NCBI RefSeq assembly: GCF_017742835.1
Contig: NZ_CP072392.1
Location: 4,898,180 to 4,962,179 of the forward strand
From: Aquabacter sp. L1I39
Lineage (GTDB): Bacteria > Pseudomonadota > Alphaproteobacteria > Rhizobiales > Xanthobacteraceae
Length of the DNA: 64,000 bases
Reading direction: 5' to 3'
In this document: one piece after another, positions 42,945 through 51,722 of the stretch
How positions within the stretch are numbered: the first letter of the stretch is position 1
Layout of the letters: each line of letters opens with the position of its first letter
The notes under the pieces: model-generated
What the model saw: only the letters and a program-made list of their open reading frames with translations
Told to the model about the DNA's origin: nothing
Databases searched by the model: none
Translations under genes and position numbers: made by a program

Positions 42945-43979
42945 TCACTCGCCCTCGGTATGGGGCGCCCGCAGGGAGCGCCAGAGCAGAACGGGAATGA
43001 TGAGGGCGAACACGATCACCTCCTTGAAGGCGCTCAGCCAGAAGGAGGAGAAGGATTCGAGCAGGCCCACCAGGAGGGCGCCGCCCACCGCCAGCGGATA
43101 GCTGGCAAGGCCGCCAATGATGGCCGCCACGAAGCCCTTGAGGCCCACCAGGAAGCCGGAATCGTAATAGACGGTGGTCAGGGAGGCGATGAGCACCCCG
43201 CTGACCGCGCCGATGGCTGCCGCGAACAGGAAGGACAGCCGCCCCGCCTCCGAGGGCCGGATGCCCACCAGCTTGGCGCCGGCGCGGCTGATGGCGGTGG
43301 CGCGCAGCGCCTTGCCCTGGATGGAGCGGCTGAAGAAGAGGAACAGCAGCACCATGATCCCCGCCGTTGCCAGGATCACCAGCACGCTCTGGGACGACAC
43401 CAGCATGGGGCCGAGGCTGAAGGAGACATCAGACAGCGGCTCGGTGCGCGCGCCTTCGGCGCCGAACAGCAGCAGGCCGACGCCCACCAGGGCATAATGG
43501 AGCGCGACCGCGGCGATGAGGAGCGTGAGGTTGGAGCTCCGGGCAATGCCCTCGAAGAGGGTCGTGTAGAGGATCGGCCCGAGGGGCACGATGATGGCGA
43601 GGGTGAGCGGGATGGCGATCCACTGGGGCGGCCGTGTCGGCGCCACCCATTGCACCAGCGCCAGCAGGATGACGGAGTAGATGACGAGACCCACTTGGCC
43701 CGGCGCCAGCCGGAGCCGGCCGATGCGTGCGCGCTCCCGCAGCGCCGACATCACCGCGCTGGCGACGGCCCCCACCAGCAGCACAAAGATGGTCGCCGGC
43801 ACATGGCCGAGATTGAAGGCGGCGAGTGTAAGCGCGCTGTAGGAGATGAACTCCCCTTGCGGCACGAACAGGATGCGCGTCACCAGGAAGACCAGGACGA
43901 TGGCCAGCGCGATGAGGGCATAGATGGCAGCATTGACGATGCCGTCCTGCGCAAGGAACAGCGCGATATCAGGTGTCAT
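42945..43979 (-). CDS. livH: branched-chain-type ABC permease, LivH
   Basis: The 344-residue permease has the LivH pattern (DGIVNAAIYALIALAIVLVF, RILFVPQGEFISYSAL, FLVGLKGFVAAIIGGLASYP) and about eight membrane helices. ATG 43979 was chosen over a start seven codons upstream because AAGG precedes it and the protein then begins MTPDIALFL. It pairs with the LivM half of the fusion protein. Confidence 0.92.
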   Translation of the reverse strand: MTPDIALFLAQDGIVNAAIYALIALAIVLVFLVTRILFVPQGEFISYSALTLAAFNLGHVPATIFVLLVGAVASAVMSALRERARIGRLRLAPGQVGLVIYSVILLALVQWVAPTRPPQWIAIPLTLAIIVPLGPILYTTLFEGIARSSNLTLLIAAVALHYALVGVGLLLFGAEGARTEPLSDVSFSLGPMLVSSQSVLVILATAGIMVLLFLFFSRSIQGKALRATAISRAGAKLVGIRPSEAGRLSFLFAAAIGAVSGVLIASLTTVYYDSGFLVGLKGFVAAIIGGLASYPLAVGGALLVGLLESFSSFWLSAFKEVIVFALIIPVLLWRSLRAPHTEGE

Positions 43980-44095
43980 GATGAACCTTCGGCGAACCAT
44001 TGGCGCTGCCGTGGATCACACGGCGATGATGGTCGGCGTCCCGTTGCCCCGCGGGCGGAGCGGTGGGGCAACGGGACGCGAGGGTCGGATGCGCG

Positions 44096-45244
44096 CTACC
44101 GGGCGAGCGCCCAGGCACCGTCCTTGACGGTGAGCACCACCGCCGATTCCGGCGGGTAGATGCCATGGTTCGTCGGGCCGAGGGTGATGACCCCGCCGGT
44201 GACAGCAAGACCCTTGGTTTGCTCCAGGGCGTCGCGCAGCGCGGCACGAAATTCCGGGGTGCCGGGCTTGGCCGATTTCAGGGCGACCTTGACGGCCTCC
44301 TGGAGCAGCAACCACGCGTCTTCGGCATTGCCGGCGAACAACGAGACGGAGCCCGGCCCATAGGCCGCCTCGAAATTGGCCACGAAGGCGCGGCTCACCG
44401 CCTTGCTCGGATGTCCGTCCGGCAGGTTCGCCGAGACCACCAGCGGGCTGCCCGCCACCAGGACCCCTTCCACGGCCTTCCCACCGACACGCAGGAAGTC
44501 GTTATTGACCACGCCCGAGGCCTGGTAGATGGGCCCCTTGAAGCCCCGCTCCCGCAGGGCCAGGGTCGGCAATGCGGCCGGCGTTCCGGTGGCGCCCACG
44601 AAGACCGCGTCGGGCCGTGCGGCCATGGTCTTCAGCGCCTGCGCCACCACCGAATTGTCCGTCCGGGCGAACTTTTCCGCCCCGATGAGCTTGATGCCGT
44701 AGTCCGGCGCGAAGCGCTCGAATTCCTTCAACCATCCCTCGCCGAAGGCATCGTTGAAGCCGATGAAGCCAAAGGTCTTCACCCCGCGCTTGGCCATGTC
44801 GGCGAGCGTGCTCTGGGCCAGCTCCCGCTCGCCCAGGGGCACCTTGAACACCCATTTGCGGGCGCCCTCCAGCGGCTCGATCACCGCGGGGGAGGGCGCG
44901 ATGGCGAGCATGGGCGTCTGGGTGCGCCCGGCCACCTCGACCGCGGCCAGCGCCGTGGGCGTCGTGTTGCCGCCGATGATGATGTCCACATTGTCGGCGG
45001 CGAGCTTTTCCACATTGCGGCGGGCGAGCGTGGTGTCCGTCCCGTCGTCCAGGATGGTCCAGGACACCGGCACGCCGGCGATGTCCTTGGGCAGGATCTG
45101 GAATGTGTTCTTGATGGGGATGCCGATGGAGGCGGCGGGCCCCGTCGTCGAGAGCGTTGCGCCGATGCGGATTTCCTCGGCCGTGGCCAAGGACATCGAG
45201 GCAAGAAGGACTGTAGCGCCGAATAGAGCTTTCGAGATTTTCAT
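44096..45244 (-). CDS. branched-chain-type ABC substrate-binding protein, LivK
   Basis: The 382-residue periplasmic binding protein (Peripla_BP_6) has a signal peptide (MKISKALFGATVLLASMSLATA) and family blocks IRIGATLSTTGPAASIG and FGFIGFNDAFGEGW. GGGGAGGA stands before ATG 45244. It gives the importer its specificity. By association with ring-hydroxylating and ring-cleaving enzymes, the ligand is likely to be an aromatic acid rather than an amino acid. Confidence 0.92.
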   Translation of the reverse strand: MKISKALFGATVLLASMSLATAEEIRIGATLSTTGPAASIGIPIKNTFQILPKDIAGVPVSWTILDDGTDTTLARRNVEKLAADNVDIIIGGNTTPTALAAVEVAGRTQTPMLAIAPSPAVIEPLEGARKWVFKVPLGERELAQSTLADMAKRGVKTFGFIGFNDAFGEGWLKEFERFAPDYGIKLIGAEKFARTDNSVVAQALKTMAARPDAVFVGATGTPAALPTLALRERGFKGPIYQASGVVNNDFLRVGGKAVEGVLVAGSPLVVSANLPDGHPSKAVSRAFVANFEAAYGPGSVSLFAGNAEDAWLLLQEAVKVALKSAKPGTPEFRAALRDALEQTKGLAVTGGVITLGPTNHGIYPPESAVVLTVKDGAWALAR

Positions 45245-45396
45245 TTTTTCCTCCCCACGCGCTTTATGTTTTGTTGTCAGCGCTGGCCGTCGTGAACCCA
45301 AATGTGTTGCGCTTTGGGCCCGCCGATGCGGGCATGCACCCGGCCTTCGGACGCCATGACCAGCCGGCCGTGCCCTTTCCACCGGTCATCCCCGCC

Positions 45397-46449
45397 TCAG
45401 TTGAGCGGGATGGCCGCCATGTCGACGCCCAGCCGCCCGGCCAGCTCCGCCAGCTTGGTCGCCGTGCCGCGCGCCAGGGGAATGCCCGAATGGCTGCGCT
45501 TTTCGGCGGTCCGCCGGCCCCGCTCGCCGGGCAGCAACACCCGGTCCGCGCCGGCCGCGCGCGGGGCTGCTTGAACGGCCTGCACCAAAGCGTGCACATG
45601 GGCGAGGAAGCCTTCGCGGTCGGTGAAGGCTGCGGGGTCCAGCGCCACCACGAGGCCATTGAAGCCCTGCGGATCCTCGCCCGCGAGGGCCGGTGCGAGG
45701 ATGGGATTGCCGGCCAGAAGCGAACACAAGACCTCGATCATCAAGGACAGCCCCGCCCCCTTGGCGCCGGCCATGGGCAGGAGGGCCTTGACTTGCGCCG
45801 GGTCGGTGGTGGCTCGGCCGTCCCCGTCCACGCCCCAGCCTTCCGGGATCGCCCGTCCGGCATCGCGCGCCGCCAGAACCTGTCCCAGCGCCACGGCCGC
45901 TGTGGACATGTCGAGGACAATGGGCGCGTCCGCATCGGCCGAGGGCGCGGAAATGGCCAGCGGGTTGGACGACACCGTCTCGCCCCGCGCACCCGGATAG
46001 GCCATCAGCGGCTTGGAGGCCGTCATGACGATGCCGATCATCCCGGCGGCGGCGATCTTGTGCGCGAAATAGCCGATCGCTCCCGCATGGGTCACATTGC
46101 GACCCACGCAGACGCCGGCGCCGGAGCGGGCGGCGAGCTCCATGGCCTTCAGGGTCACGCTTTCCATGCCCGTGGCCCCGGGGGCGAGGGCGGCGTCCAC
46201 CAGGGCCACCGTGCCGTTTTCCCGGATGACTTTCGGGATCGCCCCCGGATCGATCATGCCCAGCTGGACCATCTCCACATAACGCGGGATGCGCAGGACA
46301 CCATGGGACTCGACGCCCCGCAGATTGGCCCAGACCAAGAGGTCTGCCGCCTTGCGGGCGTCCTCCGGGCGGAAGCCGCCCGCCGCCAGGAGGCGCTCCG
46401 CGAGGCCGCGAAGCGCATCGGGCGTGAGAGTGAGCGTGCCGGTCGCCAT
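45397..46449 (-). CDS. malate/L-lactate/ureidoglycolate dehydrogenase family (Ldh2) oxidoreductase
   Basis: The 350-residue NAD(P)-dependent dehydrogenase matches the Ldh2/AllD family: ANLRGVESHGVLRIPRYVE contains the conserved SHG, followed by THAGAIGYFAHKIAAAGMIG and GAKGAGLSLMIEVL. Such enzymes oxidise 2-hydroxy acids or reduce cyclic imines. In this cluster it could act on a hydroxy acid from ring cleavage. It starts three bases after the upstream hydrolase gene. A role as ureidoglycolate dehydrogenase cannot be excluded, but the ureide operon is 30 kb away. Confidence 0.88.
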   Translation of the reverse strand: MATGTLTLTPDALRGLAERLLAAGGFRPEDARKAADLLVWANLRGVESHGVLRIPRYVEMVQLGMIDPGAIPKVIRENGTVALVDAALAPGATGMESVTLKAMELAARSGAGVCVGRNVTHAGAIGYFAHKIAAAGMIGIVMTASKPLMAYPGARGETVSSNPLAISAPSADADAPIVLDMSTAAVALGQVLAARDAGRAIPEGWGVDGDGRATTDPAQVKALLPMAGAKGAGLSLMIEVLCSLLAGNPILAPALAGEDPQGFNGLVVALDPAAFTDREGFLAHVHALVQAVQAAPRAAGADRVLLPGERGRRTAEKRSHSGIPLARGTATKLAELAGRLGVDMAAIPLN

Positions 46450-46452
46450 GAC

Positions 46453-47334
46453 CTACACCGCCAGAGGCGTGGGGAAGAACTTGTCGAGCCACCCCTTGAT
46501 CATGACCTTGGTGCGCGGGGCATCCTCGGCCGAGAGCGGGAAGTGGGAGGTGCCGGTTATGAGCATCAGCTCCGCCGGCTGCCCCGCCTTTTCAAACAGG
46601 CGGATGGACTGCTCGGTGGGCGTGATGCCGTCATCGGCGGTGTGGAAGAACAGGGCCGGGCGCGGGGCGATGTCGCCCACCACGTCATCGGCGCGGAAAT
46701 TGTACATGCTGATGGCGGTCTCGACCGGGATTTCCATGATCGCCTTGGGCGAGAGATTGCGCCGCAGCGGCTCGGGAATGGGCACCGCATCAAAGCGGGA
46801 GATCCACATGCTCTGGCCGGTTTCCCGCTTGTGCTTGCGGCCCTGCTCCAGCAGGCCGGTAAACCGCGCCCAGGCCTCGGGGGTGGGATGCTGGCCACGG
46901 AACTTGCGCTCGCCATCGCCCCAGCCGCACGAGGAGATCACGCACGCGAAACGGCTGTCCACGCCAGCCGAATAGACCGCCACCGCCGCCCCGAAGGAAT
47001 GGCCGACCACACCGATGCGCGCGGGGTCCACTTCCGGGCGGGTGGCAAGGAAGGAGAGGGCGTTCTTGGCGTCCGCCACCTGGTCGAAGCAGCGCACCTG
47101 CGCCCGCTCGCCCTCGCTTTCGCCGCAGCAGCGGAAATCGAAGCGCAGCGCCACATAGCCGAAATCCTCCAGCATGCGGGCCTGGATCTCGGCGTGGGAC
47201 TCGTCCTTGGAGCCCACAAAACCGTGCAGCACGATAAAGGCAGGCAGCCGTTGCCCTTCGGCCCGGCCTTCGGGCACATGCAGAACCGCGGACAGTTTGA
47301 GGCCGTCCGACATGAATGTCAGCTTCTCTTGCAT
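46453..47334 (-). CDS. alpha/beta hydrolase
   Basis: The 293-residue enzyme has the oxyanion region VLHGFVGSKDESH, the nucleophile elbow GHSFG, the acid in HTADDG and the histidine in GTSHFP, a complete catalytic triad. Overall it resembles dienelactone-hydrolase/esterase-like proteins more than the MhpC meta-cleavage hydrolases. In the cluster it may hydrolyse an ester substrate or a ring-cleavage product. ATG 47334 (MQEKLTFMSDG) is the best start; the longer frame is a shadow of the upstream gene. Confidence 0.85.
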   Translation of the reverse strand: MQEKLTFMSDGLKLSAVLHVPEGRAEGQRLPAFIVLHGFVGSKDESHAEIQARMLEDFGYVALRFDFRCCGESEGERAQVRCFDQVADAKNALSFLATRPEVDPARIGVVGHSFGAAVAVYSAGVDSRFACVISSCGWGDGERKFRGQHPTPEAWARFTGLLEQGRKHKRETGQSMWISRFDAVPIPEPLRRNLSPKAIMEIPVETAISMYNFRADDVVGDIAPRPALFFHTADDGITPTEQSIRLFEKAGQPAELMLITGTSHFPLSAEDAPRTKVMIKGWLDKFFPTPLAV

Positions 47335-47357
47335 GGCAGGTTTCCCGGAGCTTCGGA

Positions 47358-48260
47358 TCAGCCGACAGCGGTGAAGGGGAAGTGGAAGGTGCGCCATTCC
47401 AGCGGCGCCGGCGTGCCCCACACATTCATCTCGCGCACGTTGCCCGGCCGCGCCAGATTGGTGATGACATTGGGCACGAAGCTCTCGTCATCGGCCACCA
47501 GGGCCATCTGCCCGGCGCATTCGATCATCGCGCCCGAGGCATCGGTGTAATAGGCATAGGTATTGTCGCCCGGACGATGGCGGCCGGGTCCCCACAGCAT
47601 CTGCTTGTCGAAGCGATCGAGAATGTCGCCGAGGCGCAGATACTGGTTGAACTCCGTGAATTCGAAAGAATAGTGGTGAAGCCCCACCTTGCCCTTCACC
47701 AGGCCGAGGATGTGGTGCTGGCGGTTGCCGCCATACATCCAGCTGAGGCTGTCATCCACGAGGCGTTCGGACAGCTTCATCGCGCCGATGGCCTCGAGCT
47801 GAGCGCGGGTCGCCAGCGGGTCGGGCGTGATGAGATTGATGTGATCCATGCGGTTGGGGCTGACCCCGGTGGTCGCGTGGCGGCGGCTATAGATGCTGTC
47901 CCGGATGGGGGTGTGGATCTCGAACCGCAGGCCTTCCGGCGTGGCGAAGGTGACGCCGGCGGCGATGCAGGCGAGGCTGGGCGCGGTGGAGAGAATGCGG
48001 CAGCCCGCCGCCTCGACGCGGGCCTCGGCCGCGCGCACCGCTTCGACGGTGAGCGCTTCGAGCGCGATGGTGTGGGTGGCGTTTTCGTCGGAATGGAGCA
48101 GGACCAGTTCCGCCGCGCGGCCGTTCGAGCTCAGCCAGGTCTGGCCGGCATCCTTGTGGGTGACATGCAGGCCCAGGATTTCGGTGGCATCCCGGATGAC
48201 CGCCTCAGGGTCCGTGACATTGACCTTGAGATGACCCACCGCGTGAACGATATGCGCCAT
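47358..48260 (-). CDS. type I extradiol ring-cleavage dioxygenase (VOC superfamily)
   Basis: The 300-residue protein has two VOC domains. Iron ligands of catechol 2,3-dioxygenases fit the histidine in MDHINL, the second in GLHHYSFE and the glutamate in AMIECAG. It should cleave a catechol next to its hydroxyls using Fe(II) and O2. It is the first gene of the cluster running leftwards and its promoter faces the divergent GntR regulator gene. The exact catechol is unknown. Confidence 0.88.
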   Translation of the reverse strand: MAHIVHAVGHLKVNVTDPEAVIRDATEILGLHVTHKDAGQTWLSSNGRAAELVLLHSDENATHTIALEALTVEAVRAAEARVEAAGCRILSTAPSLACIAAGVTFATPEGLRFEIHTPIRDSIYSRRHATTGVSPNRMDHINLITPDPLATRAQLEAIGAMKLSERLVDDSLSWMYGGNRQHHILGLVKGKVGLHHYSFEFTEFNQYLRLGDILDRFDKQMLWGPGRHRPGDNTYAYYTDASGAMIECAGQMALVADDESFVPNVITNLARPGNVREMNVWGTPAPLEWRTFHFPFTAVG

Positions 48261-48517
48261 CGTTTCCTCTCTTCACCGTTCGGCCGCTTAAGCACAGCCC
48301 TTGTCTCGGGTGATACGGCAATCGCCTGATGACCGCAATAAATTTCGAAAAAAAATCCAATGTCGAAAATTGAACTCGGAGCGCCGGTCCGCTTCGATCC
48401 AGGCCGCGCGGCCCGCCATCGCTCGTCGCCCGCCGAAGCCGGTTTGATTTTTTCGAAAATTTTACCTAATGTCTGGAGTCAAATCCCAAGGCTGGCGACA
48501 GGTGAAGCGGGGCAAGA
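48261..48517. promoter_or_regulatory. divergent promoter region with repeated TCGAAAA motifs
   Basis: The 257-base region between the dioxygenase and GntR genes contains three TCGAAAA heptamers (about 48345, 48363 and 48453), each in an AT-rich setting such as TTTTTTCGAAAATTTTACC. They are candidate operators for the adjacent GntR-family regulator, though they do not match a defined FCD-type consensus. Confidence 0.5.
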
Positions 48518-49246
48518 ATGACCGAAAGGCAAAAGCCGGCGGGTGAGAGCAGGGCGGCCGATGTCCTGCACCGAATGCGGATGGACATCATCAATTGCGA
48601 GCTGAGGCCGGGCGAAAAGCTCCGGTTCGAGGCCTTGCGCAGCCGCTACACTGTCAGCTTCTCGACCCTGCGCGAGGCGCTCTCGCGGCTTGCCGCGGAA
48701 CGCCTCGTGGTCGCCGAGGATCAGCGCGGCTTCATCGTCGCGCCGGTCTCCATCGAGGACCTGAACGATCTGACCGACACCCGGGTGCTGATCGAGAACG
48801 AGATGCTCCGGCGGGCCATCCGCAATGGCGACGATGATTGGGAAGCCAATATCCTCGCCAGCTTCCACCGCATGGACAAGATGCAGAAGCGTCTCGGCCG
48901 CGACTATTACTTGTCGGAGGAATGGAGCGCCGTGCACAGCGCCTTTCACGCCTCACTGGTGTCCGCCGCGCGCTCCCCAACCCTCACGGAATTGCGCCAC
49001 AAGCTGTTCGAGCGGGCGCATCGCTACCGGCGCATGTCGTCCCAGTTCCGCAAGAAATGGCGCAAGAAGGACGTCGAGCACAAGATGATCGTCGACGCGG
49101 CGCTATCCCGCAACGAAGAGCTCGCGCTGCGGCTCATCGAGCGGCACATCCGCGAGACGAGCGAGAATGTGATCGAGCATGCGGGCCACCTGTTTCCGCA
49201 ATCCACCACACAGCTGCACGCGCCGCCAAACGAGGCCGCCGAATAA
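48518..49246 (+). CDS. GntR-family regulator with FCD domain
   Basis: The 242-residue regulator has the GntR winged helix (LRPGEKLRFEALRSRYTVSFSTLREALSRLAAERLV, about 28-65) and an all-helical FCD ligand domain with metal-binding-type residues (DDLNDL/TDTRVLIENEMLRRAI, WSAVHSAFHASLV, EHKMIVDAAL). It is divergent from the aromatic-degradation genes, so it probably represses them until a pathway acid binds. Effector not predictable. Confidence 0.9.
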   Translation: MTERQKPAGESRAADVLHRMRMDIINCELRPGEKLRFEALRSRYTVSFSTLREALSRLAAERLVVAEDQRGFIVAPVSIEDLNDLTDTRVLIENEMLRRAIRNGDDDWEANILASFHRMDKMQKRLGRDYYLSEEWSAVHSAFHASLVSAARSPTLTELRHKLFERAHRYRRMSSQFRKKWRKKDVEHKMIVDAALSRNEELALRLIERHIRETSENVIEHAGHLFPQSTTQLHAPPNEAAE

Positions 49247-49297
49247 TCGCTGCGCGAGGATGACCCTGCCCATTGCGCCAACTGGGCCTGGACCAGA

Positions 49298-49594
49298 TCA
49301 GCACTGCATTCGCATGCTCCAGCCGATCTGGTTGGTGAGGAGCGCGGCGCGTATCACCGGGCCACTATCGCCGGTCCGTTCCGTGGCGCGGCGCCGGAAG
49401 GCGCCCGCCATCAAGGGCTCCAAGCCGATATCGGTCCTTGCATCGGCAAAGCCCGCCGCCTCCCTCCATTCCATGTCCGCGGCCAGGACGGCCAGCCAGA
49501 GTGCGGCCGTGATGGCGGTGAGCGTCTCGCCATTCGCCTCTATGGCTTCGGCGAGCGCCCGCCCATCTGGATGGGTGAACCCGCCATTGATCAA
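49298..49594 (-). CDS. small hypothetical protein
   Basis: A 98-codon frame reads as a plausible helical protein (LAEAIEANGETLTAITAALWLAVLAADMEWREAA) without low complexity. I recognise no family and there is no strong ribosome site. It stands between the GntR and DsbA-like genes in an otherwise empty 478-base gap. It could be a gene fragment. Confidence 0.3.
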   Translation of the reverse strand: MINGGFTHPDGRALAEAIEANGETLTAITAALWLAVLAADMEWREAAGFADARTDIGLEPLMAGAFRRRATERTGDSGPVIRAALLTNQIGWSMRMQC

Positions 49595-49724
49595 CAGCGC
49601 CTCGGTCGGACCGCCGGTGAGGACGGGCGCACGGAAAAAGCCGTTGGGGCCTGTCGGAAAGTGCGTTCAGGAGAGCTTGGATCCGGCCGTATGGGCAAGG
49701 CCGGAGGGCGCAGTGGCCGTGGCG

Positions 49725-50357
49725 TTAGGCGGCCAGCACTTCGGCAGCCAGAAGATCGAAGCGGCCAAACAAAGCGCTGGTGCTGAGCGCGCGCCGCGCC
49801 GCGCCCTCGCCCAGCACGAGGGCGGGAACGCCGGTGATGCCGAACGCCATCATGTCGCCACGGGCGGCCGCGATCCGCTCACCATAGGCGGCGAGAAGTG
49901 CCGCGTCGGGCGCCCGCACCCTGCGGGCCGCCTCCTCCAGACCGGCATCGGCGAGGATATCGGCAATGACGGCGCGATCGGCGATGTCCCGGCCCGCGGC
50001 GTAGCGGGCGCTCTGCACCAGCTTGAGAATTTCAAGCTCACGTTCGGGTGCCTCGAGGCCGGCAGCGACGACCGCCAGAGTGGCGGGCGCCGAGTCGAAC
50101 AGCGCGCCCGACGCGCCCAGGACCTGGTGGCGATAGGCCTCGCTGAAGGGCTGGCCGGTGAGACGCGCGATGCGCTGGTCATTCTGCCAGGCATAGGCCG
50201 CAAAGCCGGCGTCCATCGGCCGGGCGCCAGGGCCGGCGAACAGGCCGGTGGGGGCGAGCTTCACCACCACGCCGTCCAGCGCCGCCAGGCGGGAAATGGT
50301 CGGACCGGCACCGTAACACCAGCCGCAGAGGGGGTCGAAGAGATAGGTGATCCGCAT
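49725..50357 (-). CDS. DsbA-family thiol oxidoreductase-like protein (CGWC)
   Basis: The 210-residue thioredoxin-fold protein has its redox motif right at the N-terminus, MRITYLFDPLCGWCYGAGP, and the cis-proline loop in GVPALVLG. It lacks a signal peptide, so it is cytoplasmic, resembling FrnE/2-hydroxychromene isomerase-like members. ATG 50357 is the natural start. It diverges from a LysR-type regulator with a matching operator in between, which suggests inducible expression. The role may be in thiol stress or conjugate metabolism (inference). Confidence 0.85.
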   Translation of the reverse strand: MRITYLFDPLCGWCYGAGPTISRLAALDGVVVKLAPTGLFAGPGARPMDAGFAAYAWQNDQRIARLTGQPFSEAYRHQVLGASGALFDSAPATLAVVAAGLEAPERELEILKLVQSARYAAGRDIADRAVIADILADAGLEEAARRVRAPDAALLAAYGERIAAARGDMMAFGITGVPALVLGEGAARRALSTSALFGRFDLLAAEVLAA

Positions 50358-50427
50358 CGCAGGAGATTCCAATCGGGCTGAATGGAGATCTAGGCTCTTG
50401 CGCATCGTCGATAAACCGCTGCCAGTG

Positions 50428-50444
50428 TGACAAACTGTGTGTCA
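50428..50444. promoter_or_regulatory. LysR-type operator TGACA-N7-TGTCA
   Basis: A perfect palindrome with five-base arms and seven-base centre lies between the divergent DsbA-like and LysR genes, 30 bases before the LysR start. It contains the T-N11-A core expected for LysR-type regulators. Confidence 0.7.
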
Positions 50445-50473
50445 TTGGCTAACAATCAGCCGGATGGCCGAGC

Positions 50474-51373
50474 ATGGAAGCGATCAATCTCAACCGGCTG
50501 GCCTATTTTGCGGCCGTGGTCGATGCCGGGTCGTTCACCAAGGCGGCGGAGCGCCTCGGCATCACGAAAACGGTTGTGAGCCAGCAGGTTGCGCGGCTCG
50601 AAGCGGAACTGAAAACCAGCCTCCTGGTCCGCACGACCCGCAAGGTCGAACCCACGGAGGCGGGGCGCAAGTTGCACGCGCGCTGTGTCATGATCCTGCG
50701 CGAGGCAGAGGACGCTGTCGACGAACTGTCCGAGGCCAGGGACGCGCCCATGGGGCTCCTGCGCATTGGCGCGCCCAATGACTATGGAGCCTCGATGGTC
50801 GCGCCGGTGGCGGCCCGTTTTGCCCGGCGCTACCCCGCTTGCATGGTGGATCTCGTTTTGTCGGACGCCCGGATCGATCTCGTCGCGAGCCATGTGGACC
50901 TGTCGGTGCGGGTGGGGTGGCTCGACGATTCAAGCCAGCAGGCGCGGTGCATCGGCACATTCCGCCAGATCCTGGTGGCTTCGCCCGATCTTTTGAGGAC
51001 CATGGCCCTGCGGGAACCGGACGACCTCGCCGGCTTGCCCTTCATCGTCAACGGGGCGCTGCGCGAGCCGCTGCTCTGGCATTTCTCGAAGGGGGATTTC
51101 GAGCGGCGGACCGTCCGCATGCGCCAGGTGATCAGCATCAATGCCACGCCGGCGGTTCTGGCGGCCGCCCGGGCCGGCGGGGGGCTCGCCATCCTGCCCG
51201 ACTTCCTGGTTGGCGATGCTGTGCGCAGCGGACATTTGGTGGAGGTTCTGCCCGAGTGGACGCTGCCCTCCGGCGGGATCCACATCGTCTATCCCGCCGC
51301 CCGTTTCCGTCCGCCGAAGGTGACGGCATTCGTCGCCATGCTGACCGATGAGATCGGGCGCGCGCTTGCCTGA
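50474..51373 (+). CDS. LysR-family transcriptional regulator
   Basis: The 299-residue regulator has the N-terminal winged helix (LNRLAYFAAVVDAGSFTKAAERLGITKTVVSQQVARLE) and a type 2 periplasmic-binding-like effector domain (LRIGAPNDYGASMVAPVAARF onwards). It resembles the CrgA/DsdC-like group. It is divergent from the DsbA-like gene and likely controls it and itself through the 50428-50444 palindrome. Confidence 0.92.
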   Translation: MEAINLNRLAYFAAVVDAGSFTKAAERLGITKTVVSQQVARLEAELKTSLLVRTTRKVEPTEAGRKLHARCVMILREAEDAVDELSEARDAPMGLLRIGAPNDYGASMVAPVAARFARRYPACMVDLVLSDARIDLVASHVDLSVRVGWLDDSSQQARCIGTFRQILVASPDLLRTMALREPDDLAGLPFIVNGALREPLLWHFSKGDFERRTVRMRQVISINATPAVLAAARAGGGLAILPDFLVGDAVRSGHLVEVLPEWTLPSGGIHIVYPAARFRPPKVTAFVAMLTDEIGRALA

Positions 51374-51487
51374 AGCGGCATAAGGGATGCAGGGTGCGAG
51401 GCGCGTATCCATGCTTGCGGTAGAAGAAGGCGAGCCGTCGAGGCAGCATGGTGGCGCCGTTCGCGAGCGCACCGTTCCAGGCCCGCG

Positions 51488-51521
51488 GAGGCGCCGGGGC
51501 AGGTGACCGACCCGGCGCCTC
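51488..51521. repeat. perfect GC hairpin after LysR gene
   Basis: GAGGCGCCGGG (51488-51498) and CCCGGCGCCTC (51511-51521) are perfectly complementary around 12 bases. There is no T run, so it is at most an imperfect terminator. It abuts the structured repeat that starts at 51522. Confidence 0.7.
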
Positions 51522-51636
51522 AGAGCATGCGCCGATCAGCCTGCACCGCAGGCCAATCGGATCCCGCATTCTCTCTCAATGAGTGAGAGGGCGATTCACC
51601 GATCAGAGTGATTCCATCTGATCGGATCGCGCTCTA
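51522..51636. repeat. structured ~115-bp repeat, divergent copy (D)
   Basis: This copy has the same ends (AGAGCATGCGCCGATC at the start, GGATCGCGCTCTA at the end) as three copies further right. Its two inner hairpins differ in sequence but keep pairing: GCCTGC/GCAGGC in hairpin 1 and CCGATCAGA/TCTGATCGG in hairpin 2. Confidence 0.85.
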
Positions 51637-51700
51637 TCTCTTTGTGTTGACGCATTTCCTTCACGCGAACCGGTTCCCACTTCGCTCGGAAATGCTCTGG
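51631..51700. repeat. second copy of the AGAGCATTTCC-family repeat (inverted)
   Basis: On the minus strand this reads CCAGAGCATTTCCGAGCGAAG, then GGTTCGCGTGAAGGAAATGCG, and is the counterpart of 38666-38735. Its end overlaps the end of structured repeat D, giving a compound repeat of about 180 bases between the LysR and dctP genes. Confidence 0.75.
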
Positions 51701-51722
51701 ACGTGCCCCCTCCGCTTGAGCC

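Noticed and set aside
40399..42948. 849-codon frame covering livF and livMG
   Set aside because: Only the LivF part is coding in that frame; the rest is an off-frame reading of the fusion gene.
45297..45318. Short inverted repeat CCCAAA-N10-TTTGGG upstream of livK
   Set aside because: Six-base arms with a wide centre are too weak to call an operator.
49179..50381. 400-codon plus-strand frame
   Set aside because: It overlaps the end of the GntR gene and is antisense to the DsbA-like gene, with low-complexity sequence.
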